Origin: Candidatus Comchoanobacter bicostacola
Lineage (GTDB): Bacteria; Pseudomonadota; Gammaproteobacteria; Comchoanobacterales; Comchoanobacteraceae
DNA: 64,000 bases
Assembly: GCF_024172705.1 (NCBI RefSeq)
Contig: NZ_CP092900.1
Location: forward strand, 676,119 to 740,118
Reading direction: 5' to 3'
In this document: positions 53,293 through 62,423 of the stretch, piece after piece
Layout: the number at the start of each line of letters is the position of its first letter
Position numbering within the stretch: position 1 is the stretch's first letter
Notes under the pieces: generated by a model
Told to the model about the DNA's origin: nothing
What the model saw: only the letters and a program-made list of their open reading frames with translations
Database searches by the model: none
Position numbers and translations under genes: made by a program

Positions 53293-53655
53293 TTAGTCTT
53301 TACGTCTCGAAACACGCCTTTTGCGAGCTGTCTTTGCATTCTTTTGAGTCTTTTGACCATTTACAGGCAAGCCTAAAATCAATCTTCTACCCTGGTAGGA
53401 GCGGATTGTAATCTTATCTTTAATGCATTGATTAACTACACGTTTAAGAGAAGTACCCAAAACATAGTTTTTCTCAGAAATTACATTACGTATTTTTTCA
53501 ACTTGATCGCCCAAATCTTTAACCTTTGTCTCAGGGTTAATTTTAGCAAGCTCACAAATGTCTTTAGCACGGGAACGACCAATGCCATGAACATGTGTTA
53601 AGCCAATTACTATATGTTTATTATCTGGTAACCTGCTACCTGCAATAATAGTCAT
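53293..53655 (-). CDS. rpsM: 30S ribosomal protein S13
   Basis: The 120 residues show the S13 signatures TIIAGSRLPDNKHIVIGLTH, GIGRSRAKDIC, RSYQGRRLILGLPVNGQ and a basic tail (TARKRRVSRRKD). It is located in the 30S head at the P-site tRNA. Separated from rpmJ by an 88-base gap with nothing notable. Confidence 0.97.
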   Translation of the reverse strand: MTIIAGSRLPDNKHIVIGLTHVHGIGRSRAKDICELAKINPETKVKDLGDQVEKIRNVISEKNYVLGTSLKRVVNQCIKDKITIRSYQGRRLILGLPVNGQKTQKNAKTARKRRVSRRKD

Positions 53656-53743
53656 AATATCTCCAAATTAATAGTCAATTCATTCATGCACAATAGCGTA
53701 CATGTTTTATTAATATAAATCAATGTTTTTATCATATATTGAT

Positions 53744-53860
53744 CTAACCTTGTCTCTGCTTATGTCTAGGATTCTTAGCACAAATAATTCGGCGTACGCC
53801 ATTACGAATTACAAGCTTGCAATCTTTGCACATTTTTTTAACTGATGCTCTAACTTTCAT
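53744..53860 (-). CDS. rpmJ: 50S ribosomal protein L36
   Basis: A 38-codon gene between secY and rpsM, its normal place. The product begins [15 protein letters not shown] and ends [10 protein letters not shown]; the C-x2-C...C-x4-H zinc site is complete, so this is the zinc-binding form of L36. The start lies 5 bases after the secY stop. Confidence 0.95.
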   Translation of the reverse strand: MKVRASVKKMCKDCKLVIRNGVRRIICAKNPRHKQRQG

Positions 53861-53865
53861 ATTAA

Positions 53866-55173
53866 TTACCTAAATAATTGTAAACTTTGCTTCTTGCTCC
53901 CCTTTCCTTTAGATACCATCTCATGGTATTTATCAGGAATCAGATGTGCATTAAGCTGACTCATAAAATCCATCACTACGACTACTACAATCAATAGCGA
54001 TGTACCCCCAAAATAAAATGGTATCTTCAATGTGCTCACAAATAGCTCAGGAAGCAAAACAACAAATGATAGATACAGAATCCCAAACAATGCTAAACGA
54101 GACATTACCTCATCAATATAGCGCGAGGTTGCTTTACCAGGTCTAATACCTGGGATCATTGCCCCACCCTTTTTTAAATTCTCTGAAAACTCATCTGGAT
54201 TGAATGTCATTGATGTAAAGACGAATGAGAAGAAACTAATGGCAGCAACCACTACAATGCTATATAAAAGCTGTCCAGGCTGCAAAAGACGTGTAGCAAT
54301 ATTTAACAAATTAGACTCAGCTGGAGTAGTAAAGAAGCCTGCAATACCAAGAGGTGTAAACACCATAATATTAGCAAAAATCGGGGGCATTACACCAGCC
54401 ATATTGATCTTTAGTGGTAATACATTAGCACTGGATCCAGATGGACTTCGAGAGGGGTGCGTTACTTTAATCTGTCTCTGGCCTTTTTCCATAAGTACTA
54501 CAAATGCTGTAATCATAAAGATTGCAGCTAGAATGACAATTAGAGATAAAATTTGTAACTGCCCTCTCGAGAACATATCAAAAAGATTTGAGAATACGTC
54601 AGGGAAACGTGAAGTAATACCCGCAAATATAAGCACAGAGATACCGTTACCAATACCTCGCTCTGTAATCTGCTCACCTAACCACAGCATAAACATTGTA
54701 CCTGTTGCCAATGAGATACTTGTAGTAACAAAAAATAGTGCTGATGGATTTAATACAAACCCATTACTCAGAAGCTGGCGAGCAACTGGGACTGATTGAA
54801 TAAGTGCAACGATCAATGCTAGGACGCGCGTATATTTTGTCAGCTTATGGCGGCCTTGCCCACCTTGCTTCCGTAGCTCTTCAAGTGTTGGCAATACATA
54901 AGACAGTAGATTAATAGCAATAGATGCTGAAATATAAGGTCCAATCCCTAATGAAAACACACTCATCCTAGAGAGCGCGCCTCCAGAGAACATATTCAAA
55001 AAGCTGAGGAAACCACCTTTGTTTTCTGTGAAAAACTGCCCTAGTTTTACTAGATCAACCCCAGGGAGTGGTATGTGTGCACCCATGCGAAAGACAAATA
55101 TAGCAAATAATACGAACAGAATTCTGGAACGTATTTCTGATACTGCGCTTTTTTTGGGAGCATTCACATTCAT
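53866..55173 (-). CDS. secY: preprotein translocase subunit SecY
   Basis: Channel-forming subunit of the SecYEG translocon. The 435 residues have ten hydrophobic segments; typical motifs are [29 protein letters not shown] (20), [18 protein letters not shown] and MPPIFA, and [20 protein letters not shown] (20) near the end. It lies 3 bases after rplO and is followed by rpmJ. Confidence 0.98.
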   Translation of the reverse strand: MNVNAPKKSAVSEIRSRILFVLFAIFVFRMGAHIPLPGVDLVKLGQFFTENKGGFLSFLNMFSGGALSRMSVFSLGIGPYISASIAINLLSYVLPTLEELRKQGGQGRHKLTKYTRVLALIVALIQSVPVARQLLSNGFVLNPSALFFVTTSISLATGTMFMLWLGEQITERGIGNGISVLIFAGITSRFPDVFSNLFDMFSRGQLQILSLIVILAAIFMITAFVVLMEKGQRQIKVTHPSRSPSGSSANVLPLKINMAGVMPPIFANIMVFTPLGIAGFFTTPAESNLLNIATRLLQPGQLLYSIVVVAAISFFSFVFTSMTFNPDEFSENLKKGGAMIPGIRPGKATSRYIDEVMSRLALFGILYLSFVVLLPELFVSTLKIPFYFGGTSLLIVVVVVMDFMSQLNAHLIPDKYHEMVSKGKGSKKQSLQLFR

Positions 55174-55176
55174 TGT

Positions 55177-55620
55177 TTACGACTCTACTAGTTCACCACC
55201 AACTGACTCTAAAATTTCTTTAGCACCCTTTGTTAGGCCGATGCCTGATATTTTATAAGCACGATCTAACTTGCCTGCAGCATAAAACTTGACAAACTTA
55301 GTTGACTTTTTGATTAAATTAGCTGCACTCAACACTGATAAAGTAATTGGCTCATCAGCTGATAACTTATTAAGCACACTAACAGGTAAGTCTATTCTAT
55401 AGAGGCTTTTTCTAGATGTGAAACCACTTTTAGGCGTCACACGGTAGAAAGGCGTTTGCCCCCCTTCAAAGCCAGCTCTGATATTACCACCCGATCTAGA
55501 CTTCTGACCTTTGTATCCTCTACCTGCAGTATCCCCACATTTTCCAGAAGATCCACGCCCTTTTCTTAGCTTCTTGTGCACTGAACCGGGAGCAGGTTTT
55601 AGTGTATTTAAACCATTCAT
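55177..55620 (-). CDS. rplO: 50S ribosomal protein L15
   Basis: The 147 residues contain KKLRKGRGSSGKCGDTAGRG, GGQTPFYRVTPKSGF and the C-terminal KGAKEILESVGGELVES. It starts 11 bases after rpsE stops, leaving no room for rpmD (L30), which normally lies there. Ends 3 bases before secY. Confidence 0.96.
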   Translation of the reverse strand: MNGLNTLKPAPGSVHKKLRKGRGSSGKCGDTAGRGYKGQKSRSGGNIRAGFEGGQTPFYRVTPKSGFTSRKSLYRIDLPVSVLNKLSADEPITLSVLSAANLIKKSTKFVKFYAAGKLDRAYKISGIGLTKGAKEILESVGGELVES

Positions 55621-55631
55621 ACCTTTACCTC

Positions 55632-56147
55632 TTAGCTATCTTTTTTTTGGTTCTGGACTCGTCCCAGCACCTTTGATTTAGAAATATTACGTCTCTTAGC
55701 TACATCAGCTAAAGATTCCATATCACGCAGCCCTTTAATTGTTGCCTTTACTACATTAACTGGATTAGAAGAGCGATAACGCTTAGCAAGCACATTCTCT
55801 ACACCTAAGCAATCAAATACCGAACGCATTGCTCCACCTGCAATTACACCCGTACCAGGACTTGCTGGAGACATGTAAACTATCGATGCGCCATACTGGG
55901 ACTGTATTGCATGGTGCAAGGTGCCATTGATAAGCTGAATCTTGTGCATACTCTTCTTTGCTTCATCTACAGCTTTCTGCATTGCAATTGAAACCTCTTT
56001 AGCCTTTCCACTACCTAAGCCTACTTTTGATTTACCATCACCTACAACTACGTGTACAGTAAAACTAGACTGTCGACCAGCTTTGCTAACCTTGGAAACC
56101 CTGTTGATTGTAACAACCTCTGTAATTAACTCTCTATCGTTCGCCAT
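55632..56147 (-). CDS. rpsE: 30S ribosomal protein S5
   Basis: The 171 residues show VVTINRVSKVSKAGRQSSFT, GLGSGKAKEVSIAMQKAVDE (20), SPASPGTGVIAGGAMRSVF and a C-terminal KRRNISKSKVLGR. S5 shapes the mRNA entry channel and decoding accuracy. It is 9 bases after rplR. Confidence 0.97.
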   Translation of the reverse strand: MANDRELITEVVTINRVSKVSKAGRQSSFTVHVVVGDGKSKVGLGSGKAKEVSIAMQKAVDEAKKSMHKIQLINGTLHHAIQSQYGASIVYMSPASPGTGVIAGGAMRSVFDCLGVENVLAKRYRSSNPVNVVKATIKGLRDMESLADVAKRRNISKSKVLGRVQNQKKDS

Positions 56148-56156
56148 TATTATACC

Positions 56157-56504
56157 CTAAATATCAACTTTTACAAATCTTAGTCCTTCAGCTACTGCTT
56201 TAACACGACCATGATACTTTAAACCTGCACGATCAAACGCCAAGTTTTCAATTTTTAACTTTTTAATTCTTTCACCCAAAACTGTACCTACATGATATGC
56301 AGAAGCAACGTTACCTGTGTGTGTTAACTTCGACTTATCTTTTTCAGGCAAAGCAATACTGCTACAGTATGTTAATGTCTTACCTTCAGGTGAGATGACC
56401 ATAGCTCTAATATGGTTATTAGAACGCAAAACAACCACTCTGTTTTTAGTGCTTTGCATCATTCTCGACTTTAGACGTGAACGTTTGGAAAATCTACTGC
56501 TCAT
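56157..56504 (-). CDS. rplR: 50S ribosomal protein L18
   Basis: The 115 residues include RVVVLRSNNHIRAMVI, AYHVGTVLGERIKKL and FDRAGLKYHGRVKAVAEGLR (20), the standard L18 core. L18 binds 5S rRNA with L5. The N-terminus is Arg/Lys/Ser-rich. Located between rplF and rpsE. Confidence 0.96.
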   Translation of the reverse strand: MSSRFSKRSRLKSRMMQSTKNRVVVLRSNNHIRAMVISPEGKTLTYCSSIALPEKDKSKLTHTGNVASAYHVGTVLGERIKKLKIENLAFDRAGLKYHGRVKAVAEGLRFVKVDI

Positions 56505-56517
56505 AACTTAATCCTCT

Positions 56518-57051
56518 CTAATCTTTCTTAGTTCTGTAATGACGACCTCGCAAGCGAACACCTTTTGCCTTGTAAGGATCTGGTTTACGCAGAGCACAAA
56601 CGGAAGCAACAAAATCGCCTAGCTTCTTTTTAGAGTATGAACGACAAACGATTTCACGCTCATTTGGTACCGTTACCTCAAGATGCTCCGGTATCTCCAC
56701 ATGATCATCATGAGATTTACCTAAGGCAAGTGTTATTTTATTACCAGCGAGCTTCGCTCTGTAACCTAGACCATGTATTTCTAGAACTGACTCAAAGGGT
56801 TTTGCCATGCCATCAATGAAGTTTTTTACATGACGGAAATCTGTTCCCAGCATGGATCTTGATAAGACATCTTTCTTATCAGATTCATCCATAGAAAACT
56901 TTATATTATCTCCATCTAACTCAACCTTAACAGCCTTATGAGCCAACCATATTTCTCTGGCACTACCATTTGATATCTCTATTTCGGAGCCATTAACTTT
57001 AACGGTAACACCTGCTGGAATGGAAATGGGAATGTTTGCTAATCTTGACAT
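56518..57051 (-). CDS. rplF: 50S ribosomal protein L6
   Basis: The 177 residues start MSRLANIPISIPAGVTVKVN (20) and carry LGYRAKLAGNKITLALGKSH (20) and the conserved C-terminal VCALRKPDPYKAKGVRLRG and RTKKD. L6 lies near the factor-binding site. Five bases separate it from rpsH. Confidence 0.97.
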   Translation of the reverse strand: MSRLANIPISIPAGVTVKVNGSEIEISNGSAREIWLAHKAVKVELDGDNIKFSMDESDKKDVLSRSMLGTDFRHVKNFIDGMAKPFESVLEIHGLGYRAKLAGNKITLALGKSHDDHVEIPEHLEVTVPNEREIVCRSYSKKKLGDFVASVCALRKPDPYKAKGVRLRGRHYRTKKD

Positions 57052-57056
57052 AATTA

Positions 57057-57455
57057 TTACCTGTAATCTATTTCACAAATTAATTCACCACCAAGCTTAG
57101 CATTAATAGCTTGCTTGCTAGTCATAATTCCTGAACTGGTTGAAACAATAAGATACCCCAAACCATTTCTAATGATTGGCATATCAGAGTAACCACGATA
57201 AACACGTAAGCTAGGCTTACTAACTCGCTTGCAGGACCTCATTGAAGCAGCTCCATCAACATAGGATAGTTCAACATCAATAACAGGGAAAGTTCCAGAC
57301 TCGTTAACAGTGAAACCTTGTATAGAGCCTTGTTCTTTCATAACAGATAATATAGCTATGGCAACCTTTGAATGACTGACAACAACTGAGTCTTTTTTGA
57401 CAGCATACGCGTTTTTAATTCTATTTAAAAAATCAGCGATTGGATCTTGTAACAT
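57057..57455 (-). CDS. rpsH: 30S ribosomal protein S8
   Basis: The 132 residues start MLQDPIADFLNRIKNAYAVK (20) and contain SKPSLRVYRGYSDMPIIRNG (20), LGYLIVSTSSGIMTSKQA and the end GGELICEIDY. S8 binds 16S helix 21 and represses the spc operon in E. coli. It follows rpsN by 14 bases. Confidence 0.97.
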   Translation of the reverse strand: MLQDPIADFLNRIKNAYAVKKDSVVVSHSKVAIAILSVMKEQGSIQGFTVNESGTFPVIDVELSYVDGAASMRSCKRVSKPSLRVYRGYSDMPIIRNGLGYLIVSTSSGIMTSKQAINAKLGGELICEIDYR

Positions 57456-57469
57456 AATTTAATACCTCA

Positions 57470-57781
57470 TTACCAACTTGCTTTTCGTAAGCCGGAAATA
57501 TATCCTTCACGAAATGCTTTAAACAAACAACACCGACATAACCCAAAGCGGCGTAAAACACCTTTAGGACGTCCACAACTCCAACAACGACGGACCATAC
57601 GAGAAGTAGACTCATCTCTAGGTCGCTTTGATAGCGCAATCATAGCTAACATCTTTTCATCCATAGATGAATCTACGCTAGAACACTGCTCTTTCAAAGC
57701 CTGTCTCTTTTCTTGGTTTTCTTTATGATTAAATCTGACTTCTTGCTGCTTAGAGCGTGCAATCATTCTTTTAGTTGCCAT
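57470..57781 (-). CDS. rpsN: 30S ribosomal protein S14, long form with zinc-type Cys motif
   Basis: The 103 residues have the long-form layout (MATKRMIARSKQQEVRF, a middle linker, ALSKRPRDES). Long-form S14 normally lacks zinc ligands, but here the C-terminal core is CWSC, 12 residues, then CRCC, a full CxxC...CxxC set as in the short zinc-binding form. The 5' end overlaps rplE by 11 bases. S14 acts in the 30S head. Confidence 0.95.
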   Translation of the reverse strand: MATKRMIARSKQQEVRFNHKENQEKRQALKEQCSSVDSSMDEKMLAMIALSKRPRDESTSRMVRRCWSCGRPKGVLRRFGLCRCCLFKAFREGYISGLRKASW

Positions 57782-58373
57782 TGGAACCTCCTTCCTCTTT
57801 CTCGATAAATGGAAAACCCATTAATTTTAAAACATCATAAGACATTTCTCTATTTCGACCTGATGTAGTTACTGTAATATCTAGCCCATGAATCGATAAT
57901 ATCATTTCAAATGGAATTGATCGGAAAACAGACTGATCCGGGATACCAAGTGATAAATTGCCTTGCTGATCTAATGACTGTTTTTTAATACCTCTGAATT
58001 CTCTAACAGCAGGCATAGTCATAGTGAGTAAGTAATTAATAAAGTCATCCATACGCTCTTTTCTTAACGTCACTTTGATACCAATAGGCCAACCTTGTCT
58101 GATCTTGAAGTTTGCTTCTGATTTACGCACTTTAGTTACCACAGGTTTTTGACCAGTGATCAGCGCCATCTCTTGAAGGGCGTTCTCTAACTCCTTCTTA
58201 TCATTTGCATTCTGGCCCAAACCCATATTTACAGTTACCTTAATAACTTTTGGTACAGCCATATTAGACTTAAGCCCGTACTTTTTCATAACCTGCTTTT
58301 CAATATCTTGACGAGCAGATCCTGTTTTAGCCGACACTTTATTCTTACTTACACTAGCTTTTATTGCAGTCAT
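57771..58373 (-). CDS. rplE: 50S ribosomal protein L5
   Basis: The 200 residues include VPKVIKVTVNMGLGQNAND, ITGQKPVVTKVRKSEANFKI (20), RQGWPIGIKVTLRK and GLDITVTTSGRNREMSYDVL (20). It is about 20 residues longer than E. coli L5, mainly at the N-terminus. L5 binds 5S rRNA and contacts the P-site tRNA. It lies 10 bases after rplX. Confidence 0.97.
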   Translation of the reverse strand: MTAIKASVSKNKVSAKTGSARQDIEKQVMKKYGLKSNMAVPKVIKVTVNMGLGQNANDKKELENALQEMALITGQKPVVTKVRKSEANFKIRQGWPIGIKVTLRKERMDDFINYLLTMTMPAVREFRGIKKQSLDQQGNLSLGIPDQSVFRSIPFEMILSIHGLDITVTTSGRNREMSYDVLKLMGFPFIEKEEGGSNGN

Positions 58374-58383
58374 AATATAAACC

Positions 58384-58710
58384 TCAACTTACTTCTTTAT
58401 CTGTTAATTTGTTGTAGCGAACCTTTTTGCCAGAGTCATTCTCCCTGAACCCAGTTTTGAAGCGCTTATTCTCCTTAACATCGTAATGAGCGACATTAGA
58501 AATATCAATAAATCCTTCAACTTTCTTACGCTCACCTGCCTGATTTTCTTGGGGATTAGCTTTCACAAAATGCGTTTGCATGTTTGCAGACTTAACCTTT
58601 ACTTTAACAGAGTCTTTGACTTTTTTGATTGCAATAATTGGTCCATCTACACCCTTTGAGCGACCGATAGTAACCAATACATGATCATTTAGTTTAAACT
58701 TTTTGCTCAT
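58384..58710 (-). CDS. rplX: 50S ribosomal protein L24
   Basis: The 108 residues start MSKKFKLNDHVLVTIGRSKG (20), the KOW domain that initiates 50S assembly, and contain IDISNVAHYD and KTGFR near the end. I chose the ATG at 58710 because AGGTGG lies 5 bases upstream; a GTG 9 bases earlier is less likely. It follows rplN by 12 bases. Confidence 0.95.
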   Translation of the reverse strand: MSKKFKLNDHVLVTIGRSKGVDGPIIAIKKVKDSVKVKVKSANMQTHFVKANPQENQAGERKKVEGFIDISNVAHYDVKENKRFKTGFRENDSGKKVRYNKLTDKEVS

Positions 58711-58722
58711 ATTAACCACCTA

Positions 58723-59091
58723 TTATAATACCTCTGGAGCCAACGATAGAATTTTGGTAAACTTCTTACTACGCAATTCACGTGGAATTGGTCCGAAAAT
58801 ACGTGTACCGATCATTACGTCATTGTCTGTTAACATAACGACAGCATTAGAATCAAAACGAATCACATCGCCGACATTTCGTCGCACTGGATATTTCGTT
58901 CTAACAATTACTGCTCTATATGTTGTACCCTTCTTAACTTTACTATTTGGAATTGCTTCTTTAACAGTAACACGAATGATATCACCTACTGAAGCATTGT
59001 TCCTATGACTACCGCCTAATACTTTGATGCACTCTACTCTTTTAGCACCACTGTTATCAGCTACCATTAATTCTGTTTGCATCTGAATCAT
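58723..59091 (-). CDS. rplN: 50S ribosomal protein L14
   Basis: The 122 residues include [20 protein letters not shown] (20), [20 protein letters not shown] (20), [11 protein letters not shown] and [20 protein letters not shown] (20), which are near universal in L14. It overlaps rpsQ by 4 bases. Confidence 0.98.
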   Translation of the reverse strand: MIQMQTELMVADNSGAKRVECIKVLGGSHRNNASVGDIIRVTVKEAIPNSKVKKGTTYRAVIVRTKYPVRRNVGDVIRFDSNAVVMLTDNDVMIGTRIFGPIPRELRSKKFTKILSLAPEVL

Positions 59092-59348
59092 ACGAGACCT
59101 CCGTCATGCTTCTTTAAGATGGAAACTAAAGTCCATGATTTTGTCTTAGAAATAGGCTTGGTCTCAGCAATCTCAACAAAATCCCCGATGTTCAATTCAT
59201 TCTTAGCATCATGGATGCTTAACTTTGAATGTCTTTTGATATACTTACCAGTAAAGTGCACAACTGTTCTTTCAATAAGAACTACAGCTGTTTGATTCAT
59301 TTTGTTACTAATAACTTTACCCTGAAGTTTTCTCTGCTTACTTTCCAT
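59088..59348 (-). CDS. rpsQ: 30S ribosomal protein S17
   Basis: The 86 residues contain [20 protein letters not shown] (20), [20 protein letters not shown] (20) and [11 protein letters not shown], the S17 core. S17 is a primary 16S binder. Its start overlaps the rpmC stop by one base. Confidence 0.97.
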   Translation of the reverse strand: MESKQRKLQGKVISNKMNQTAVVLIERTVVHFTGKYIKRHSKLSIHDAKNELNIGDFVEIAETKPISKTKSWTLVSILKKHDGGLV

Positions 59349-59545
59349 TATTTAGACTCCAACTTTTGATTCACTGCTGTTTTGGCACGTGCTATTTTTT
59401 TTCTTAATACTTTGAACATATGCTTACTATACTCTTGACCAGTTGAACGTTGCATTCTCATCTGAAAGATCTCTTTCTTGCACTGATCAATGATCTGATG
59501 CAAATCTGTTATAGACTTGCTATATAAATTATCTAACTTACTCAT
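59348..59545 (-). CDS. rpmC: 50S ribosomal protein L29
   Basis: A 65-residue, two-helix protein with [14 protein letters not shown] and [17 protein letters not shown], matching the L29 pattern. L29 borders the nascent-peptide exit. It overlaps rplP by 8 bases. Confidence 0.95.
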   Translation of the reverse strand: MSKLDNLYSKSITDLHQIIDQCKKEIFQMRMQRSTGQEYSKHMFKVLRKKIARAKTAVNQKLESK

Positions 59546-59963
59546 TTTCTGTCACTTCTCTTTTAGCAAATTTTACTTTAAAAGGCAGTTTAGCAGCACC
59601 CAGCTTAACAGCTTCTTTGGCTACCTCTTCTTCAACCCCACCAATTTCCATAATAACTGTCCCAGGCTTAACATTAAATGCATAATGATCTACAGGACCT
59701 TTACCTCTACCCTGCCTAACCTCTAATGGCTTTTTAGAAACGGGAATATCCGGGAACACACGAATAATAATACGAGCAGTCCCTCTTTTTGTAACTTTAA
59801 TCAAAGCACGACGTGTTGCTTCAATCTGGCGAGCATTTAATCTACCTCTACCATCAGATACAATCCCATAATCGAGAAAATGCAGCTTTGATGAGCGTGC
59901 CATTCCCCTATTGCGACCTTTCCTCGCAACTCTAAATTTTCTATTTTTCGGTGGATTTTGCAT
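59538..59963 (-). CDS. rplP: 50S ribosomal protein L16
   Basis: The 141 residues include MQNPPKNRKFRVARKGRNRG (20), FLDYGIVSDGRGRLNARQIE (20), RRALIKVTKRGTARIIIRVF (20) and GKGPVDHYAFNVKPGTVIME (20), typical of L16. L16 organises the A-site of the 50S. It lies 28 bases after rpsC, with no other gene between. Confidence 0.97.
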   Translation of the reverse strand: MQNPPKNRKFRVARKGRNRGMARSSKLHFLDYGIVSDGRGRLNARQIEATRRALIKVTKRGTARIIIRVFPDIPVSKKPLEVRQGRGKGPVDHYAFNVKPGTVIMEIGGVEEEVAKEAVKLGAAKLPFKVKFAKREVTENE

Positions 59964-59991
59964 ATTTTACTCCGTATCTTTTGGATACCAC

Positions 59992-60621
59992 TTAATCGTC
60001 AAACTTATCGCCTTTATAGACCCAAACTTTAACCCCTATTACACCATAAGTTGTATTAGCTAGAGATAAAGCATAATCAATATCTGCTCTAAAAGTATGT
60101 AAAGGAACTCTACCTTCTTTATAAGTCTCGCTTCTAGCAATTTCAGCACCAGATAAACGACCGCTTACCATTACTTTGACACCCTTTGCACCGGATCGCA
60201 TAGCAGAATGGATTGCTCTCTTTACAGCTTTCCTGAATAATACTCTTTTTTCTAACTGTAATGCAACTGATTCAGACAATAATTTTGCAGATAAATCAGG
60301 CTTTTCAACCTCTCTAATGTTAACATGCACATTAGTTTTCATTATTTCTTTAATCTTTTTCTTTAAAGTTTCAGCATCAGAGCCTTTTTTACCAATGATC
60401 ATTCCTGGCTTTGCACAGTGAATCGTCACATGAGCATCATTAGCTGTACGATCAATAATGACCTCATCAATACCGGGGTATTTATTTGTTATCATTTCAC
60501 GAACCTTCATATCAGATCGAGTGAACTCAATGTAATTCTTTTTACTATTTGTACACCAATTGGATGATGGCATCAAACCATTGTAAAGACGAATTGCTTT
60601 TGGACTAACCTTACTACCCAT
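59992..60621 (-). CDS. rpsC: 30S ribosomal protein S3
   Basis: The 209 residues start MGSKVSPKAIRLYNG, contain the KH domain motif IHCAKPGMIIGKKGSDAETL (20), MRSGAKGVKVMVSGRLSGAE (20) and the end GVIGVKVWVYKGDKFDD, with no long tail. S3 helps form the mRNA entry and helicase site. It begins one base after rplV ends. Confidence 0.97.
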   Translation of the reverse strand: MGSKVSPKAIRLYNGLMPSSNWCTNSKKNYIEFTRSDMKVREMITNKYPGIDEVIIDRTANDAHVTIHCAKPGMIIGKKGSDAETLKKKIKEIMKTNVHVNIREVEKPDLSAKLLSESVALQLEKRVLFRKAVKRAIHSAMRSGAKGVKVMVSGRLSGAEIARSETYKEGRVPLHTFRADIDYALSLANTTYGVIGVKVWVYKGDKFDD

Positions 60622-60622
60622 T

Positions 60623-60964
60623 TTACTTAATCTCCGACTGTTCTGCTAACTTAATCTGAATATGTACTGAGCGCTTCAGGATACGTGTTGAACGTCCTTT
60701 TGCACGTGCACGCCAGCGCTTAAGCGTTGGACCTTTATTCACTCTTACTTCTGATACATACAGCGTATCAGAATCTTTGTTCTCATTGTTTTCAGCATTT
60801 GCTACTGCTGACTTCAAAGCTTTTAGCATAGCAGCACATGACTTTTGTGGGCTGTACGCTAATGCATTTGTGGCATAAGATACTGACTTACCACGAATCA
60901 TATTAGCAGCAGGCTGTGTCTTCTTTACAGATGAGCGCTGGTTATTTAACTTAGTCTTAGACAT
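60623..60964 (-). CDS. rplV: 50S ribosomal protein L22
   Basis: The 113 residues include NMIRGKSVSYATNALAYSPQ (20), a SAVANAENN helix and the C-terminal hook VNKGPTLKRWRARAKGRSTR (20) that reaches the exit tunnel. Lies between rpsS and rpsC. Confidence 0.96.
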   Translation of the reverse strand: MSKTKLNNQRSSVKKTQPAANMIRGKSVSYATNALAYSPQKSCAAMLKALKSAVANAENNENKDSDTLYVSEVRVNKGPTLKRWRARAKGRSTRILKRSVHIQIKLAEQSEIK

Positions 60965-60976
60965 ATCTTATTCTCC

Positions 60977-61249
60977 TTATTTGCGCTTATCGTCACTTTT
61001 ATGCTTTGCTTGCTTTCTTGTAGGAGCAAACGCACCAAGTTTTTTACCAACCATTTCAGGAACAATATGCACTTCTTCATACTTATTTCCTGTATGAACC
61101 TGGATATTCATTCCTACCATTGCAGCAATAATAGTACTACGCCTACTATTTGTCTGCACAGGGCGTCTATGGTTATCAGCACTACTCTTCTTAATTTTAC
61201 GAAGTAATGATTGATCAATAAATACACCTTTTCGTGTCGATCTTGGCAT
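60977..61249 (-). CDS. rpsS: 30S ribosomal protein S19
   Basis: The 90 residues include MPRSTRKGVFIDQSLLRKI, VQTNSRRSTIIAAMVGMNIQ (20), VHTGNKYEEVHIVPEMVGKK (20) and LGAFAPTRK. These are standard S19 features. It starts one base after rplB ends. Confidence 0.97.
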   Translation of the reverse strand: MPRSTRKGVFIDQSLLRKIKKSSADNHRRPVQTNSRRSTIIAAMVGMNIQVHTGNKYEEVHIVPEMVGKKLGAFAPTRKQAKHKSDDKRK

Positions 61250-61250
61250 A

Positions 61251-62123
61251 TTAGCTACCTCTCTTTTCTTTTGACTTACGTCTTGATTTCAAAATAAAGA
61301 CATCAGTTCGTTTGTTAGAACGGGTCTTTTTACCTTTGGTTTTCCAACCCCATGGTGAACAAGGGTGTCTACCACCTGAAGTACGACCTTCACCACCACC
61401 CATTGGATGATCTACGGGGTTCATGACAACACCTCTAACAGTAGGCCTGATACCAATCCAACGCTTTGCACCAGCTTTACCATATTTTCTTAGGTTATGC
61501 TCAGAATTAGAAACCTCACCAATTGTTGCACGGCATGTCAGTAAAACCTTTCTAGTTTCACCTGATCTTAATCGTACAATTGCATATTTATCTTCTTTAC
61601 CTAAAAGTGAAACATAAGATCCAGCACTCCTTGCAATCTGACCACCCTTACCTGGGCGCATCTCTACATTATGAATCACTGTACCTACAGGAATCGCGTC
61701 AAGCGCTAAAGTATGCCCAACTTCTAAACGTGCACCAGAGCCAGACATAACTTCATCACCAGCTCTTAAGCCTTTAGGTGCTAAAATATATGACCATGTA
61801 CCATCTAGGTAACAAATCCTAGCGATATGCGCTGTTCTATGTGGATCGTATTCGATACAGTGCACTTTAGCTACTATATTATCGTTTGAATTACGCTTGA
61901 AGTCTACATCCCTAAGCTTTGATCGGTGCAAACGACTTGAGCGATGCCTAACCGTTATACGCCCATTAGAGTTACGACCACCCTGCTTAATACCTTTTTT
62001 AGAGGAAAGCAATGACTTGAGTGGACCCTCTTTAGATAAATGCGTATGTTTAATTGACTGCGCACCACGCTGACCAGGGGTAACAGGTCTTTTTACCTTA
62101 ATGTATGTTGATTCTTTAATCAT
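61251..62123 (-). CDS. rplB: 50S ribosomal protein L2
   Basis: The 290 residues include [20 protein letters not shown] (20), [39 protein letters not shown] (20) and the peptidyl-transferase-associated [20 protein letters not shown] (20). It is about 17 residues longer than E. coli L2, with an extended N-terminus and a basic C-terminus. L2 is needed for subunit joining. Confidence 0.98.
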   Translation of the reverse strand: MIKESTYIKVKRPVTPGQRGAQSIKHTHLSKEGPLKSLLSSKKGIKQGGRNSNGRITVRHRSSRLHRSKLRDVDFKRNSNDNIVAKVHCIEYDPHRTAHIARICYLDGTWSYILAPKGLRAGDEVMSGSGARLEVGHTLALDAIPVGTVIHNVEMRPGKGGQIARSAGSYVSLLGKEDKYAIVRLRSGETRKVLLTCRATIGEVSNSEHNLRKYGKAGAKRWIGIRPTVRGVVMNPVDHPMGGGEGRTSGGRHPCSPWGWKTKGKKTRSNKRTDVFILKSRRKSKEKRGS

Positions 62124-62132
62124 AACTACCTC

Positions 62133-62423
62133 TTATTGTCCTGATAAATCAATTGTCTGACCTTCTTTTAAAGCAACTAAAGCCAACTTAAATGATTTAG
62201 TCTCACCGCCTTTACGTACTTTTTTCTTACCTGGTCTTGAAACAATTCTACAAGATGTAACGTCAACATCATAAATTGACTTTAAGGCACTTTTGACCTT
62301 AGTTTTATCTGCAGATTTTGCTACTTTAAATGTATACTGACCGGTTTTTTCAAAAGCATTGGAAGACTTTTCCGTTATATACTGGCCTAGTAAAACGTCA
62401 TATAATGTTACATGCTTACTCAT
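62133..62423 (-). CDS. rplW: 50S ribosomal protein L23
   Basis: About 96 residues with LYDVLLGQYITEKSSNAFEK (20), TKVKSALKSIYDVDVTSCRI (20) and a basic loop (RPGKKKVRKGGETKSFKLAL, 20). L23 docks trigger factor and SRP at the exit tunnel. I chose the ATG at 62423, which has AGGAG 8 bases upstream; it overlaps rplD by 4 bases. Confidence 0.95.
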   Translation of the reverse strand: MSKHVTLYDVLLGQYITEKSSNAFEKTGQYTFKVAKSADKTKVKSALKSIYDVDVTSCRIVSRPGKKKVRKGGETKSFKLALVALKEGQTIDLSGQ

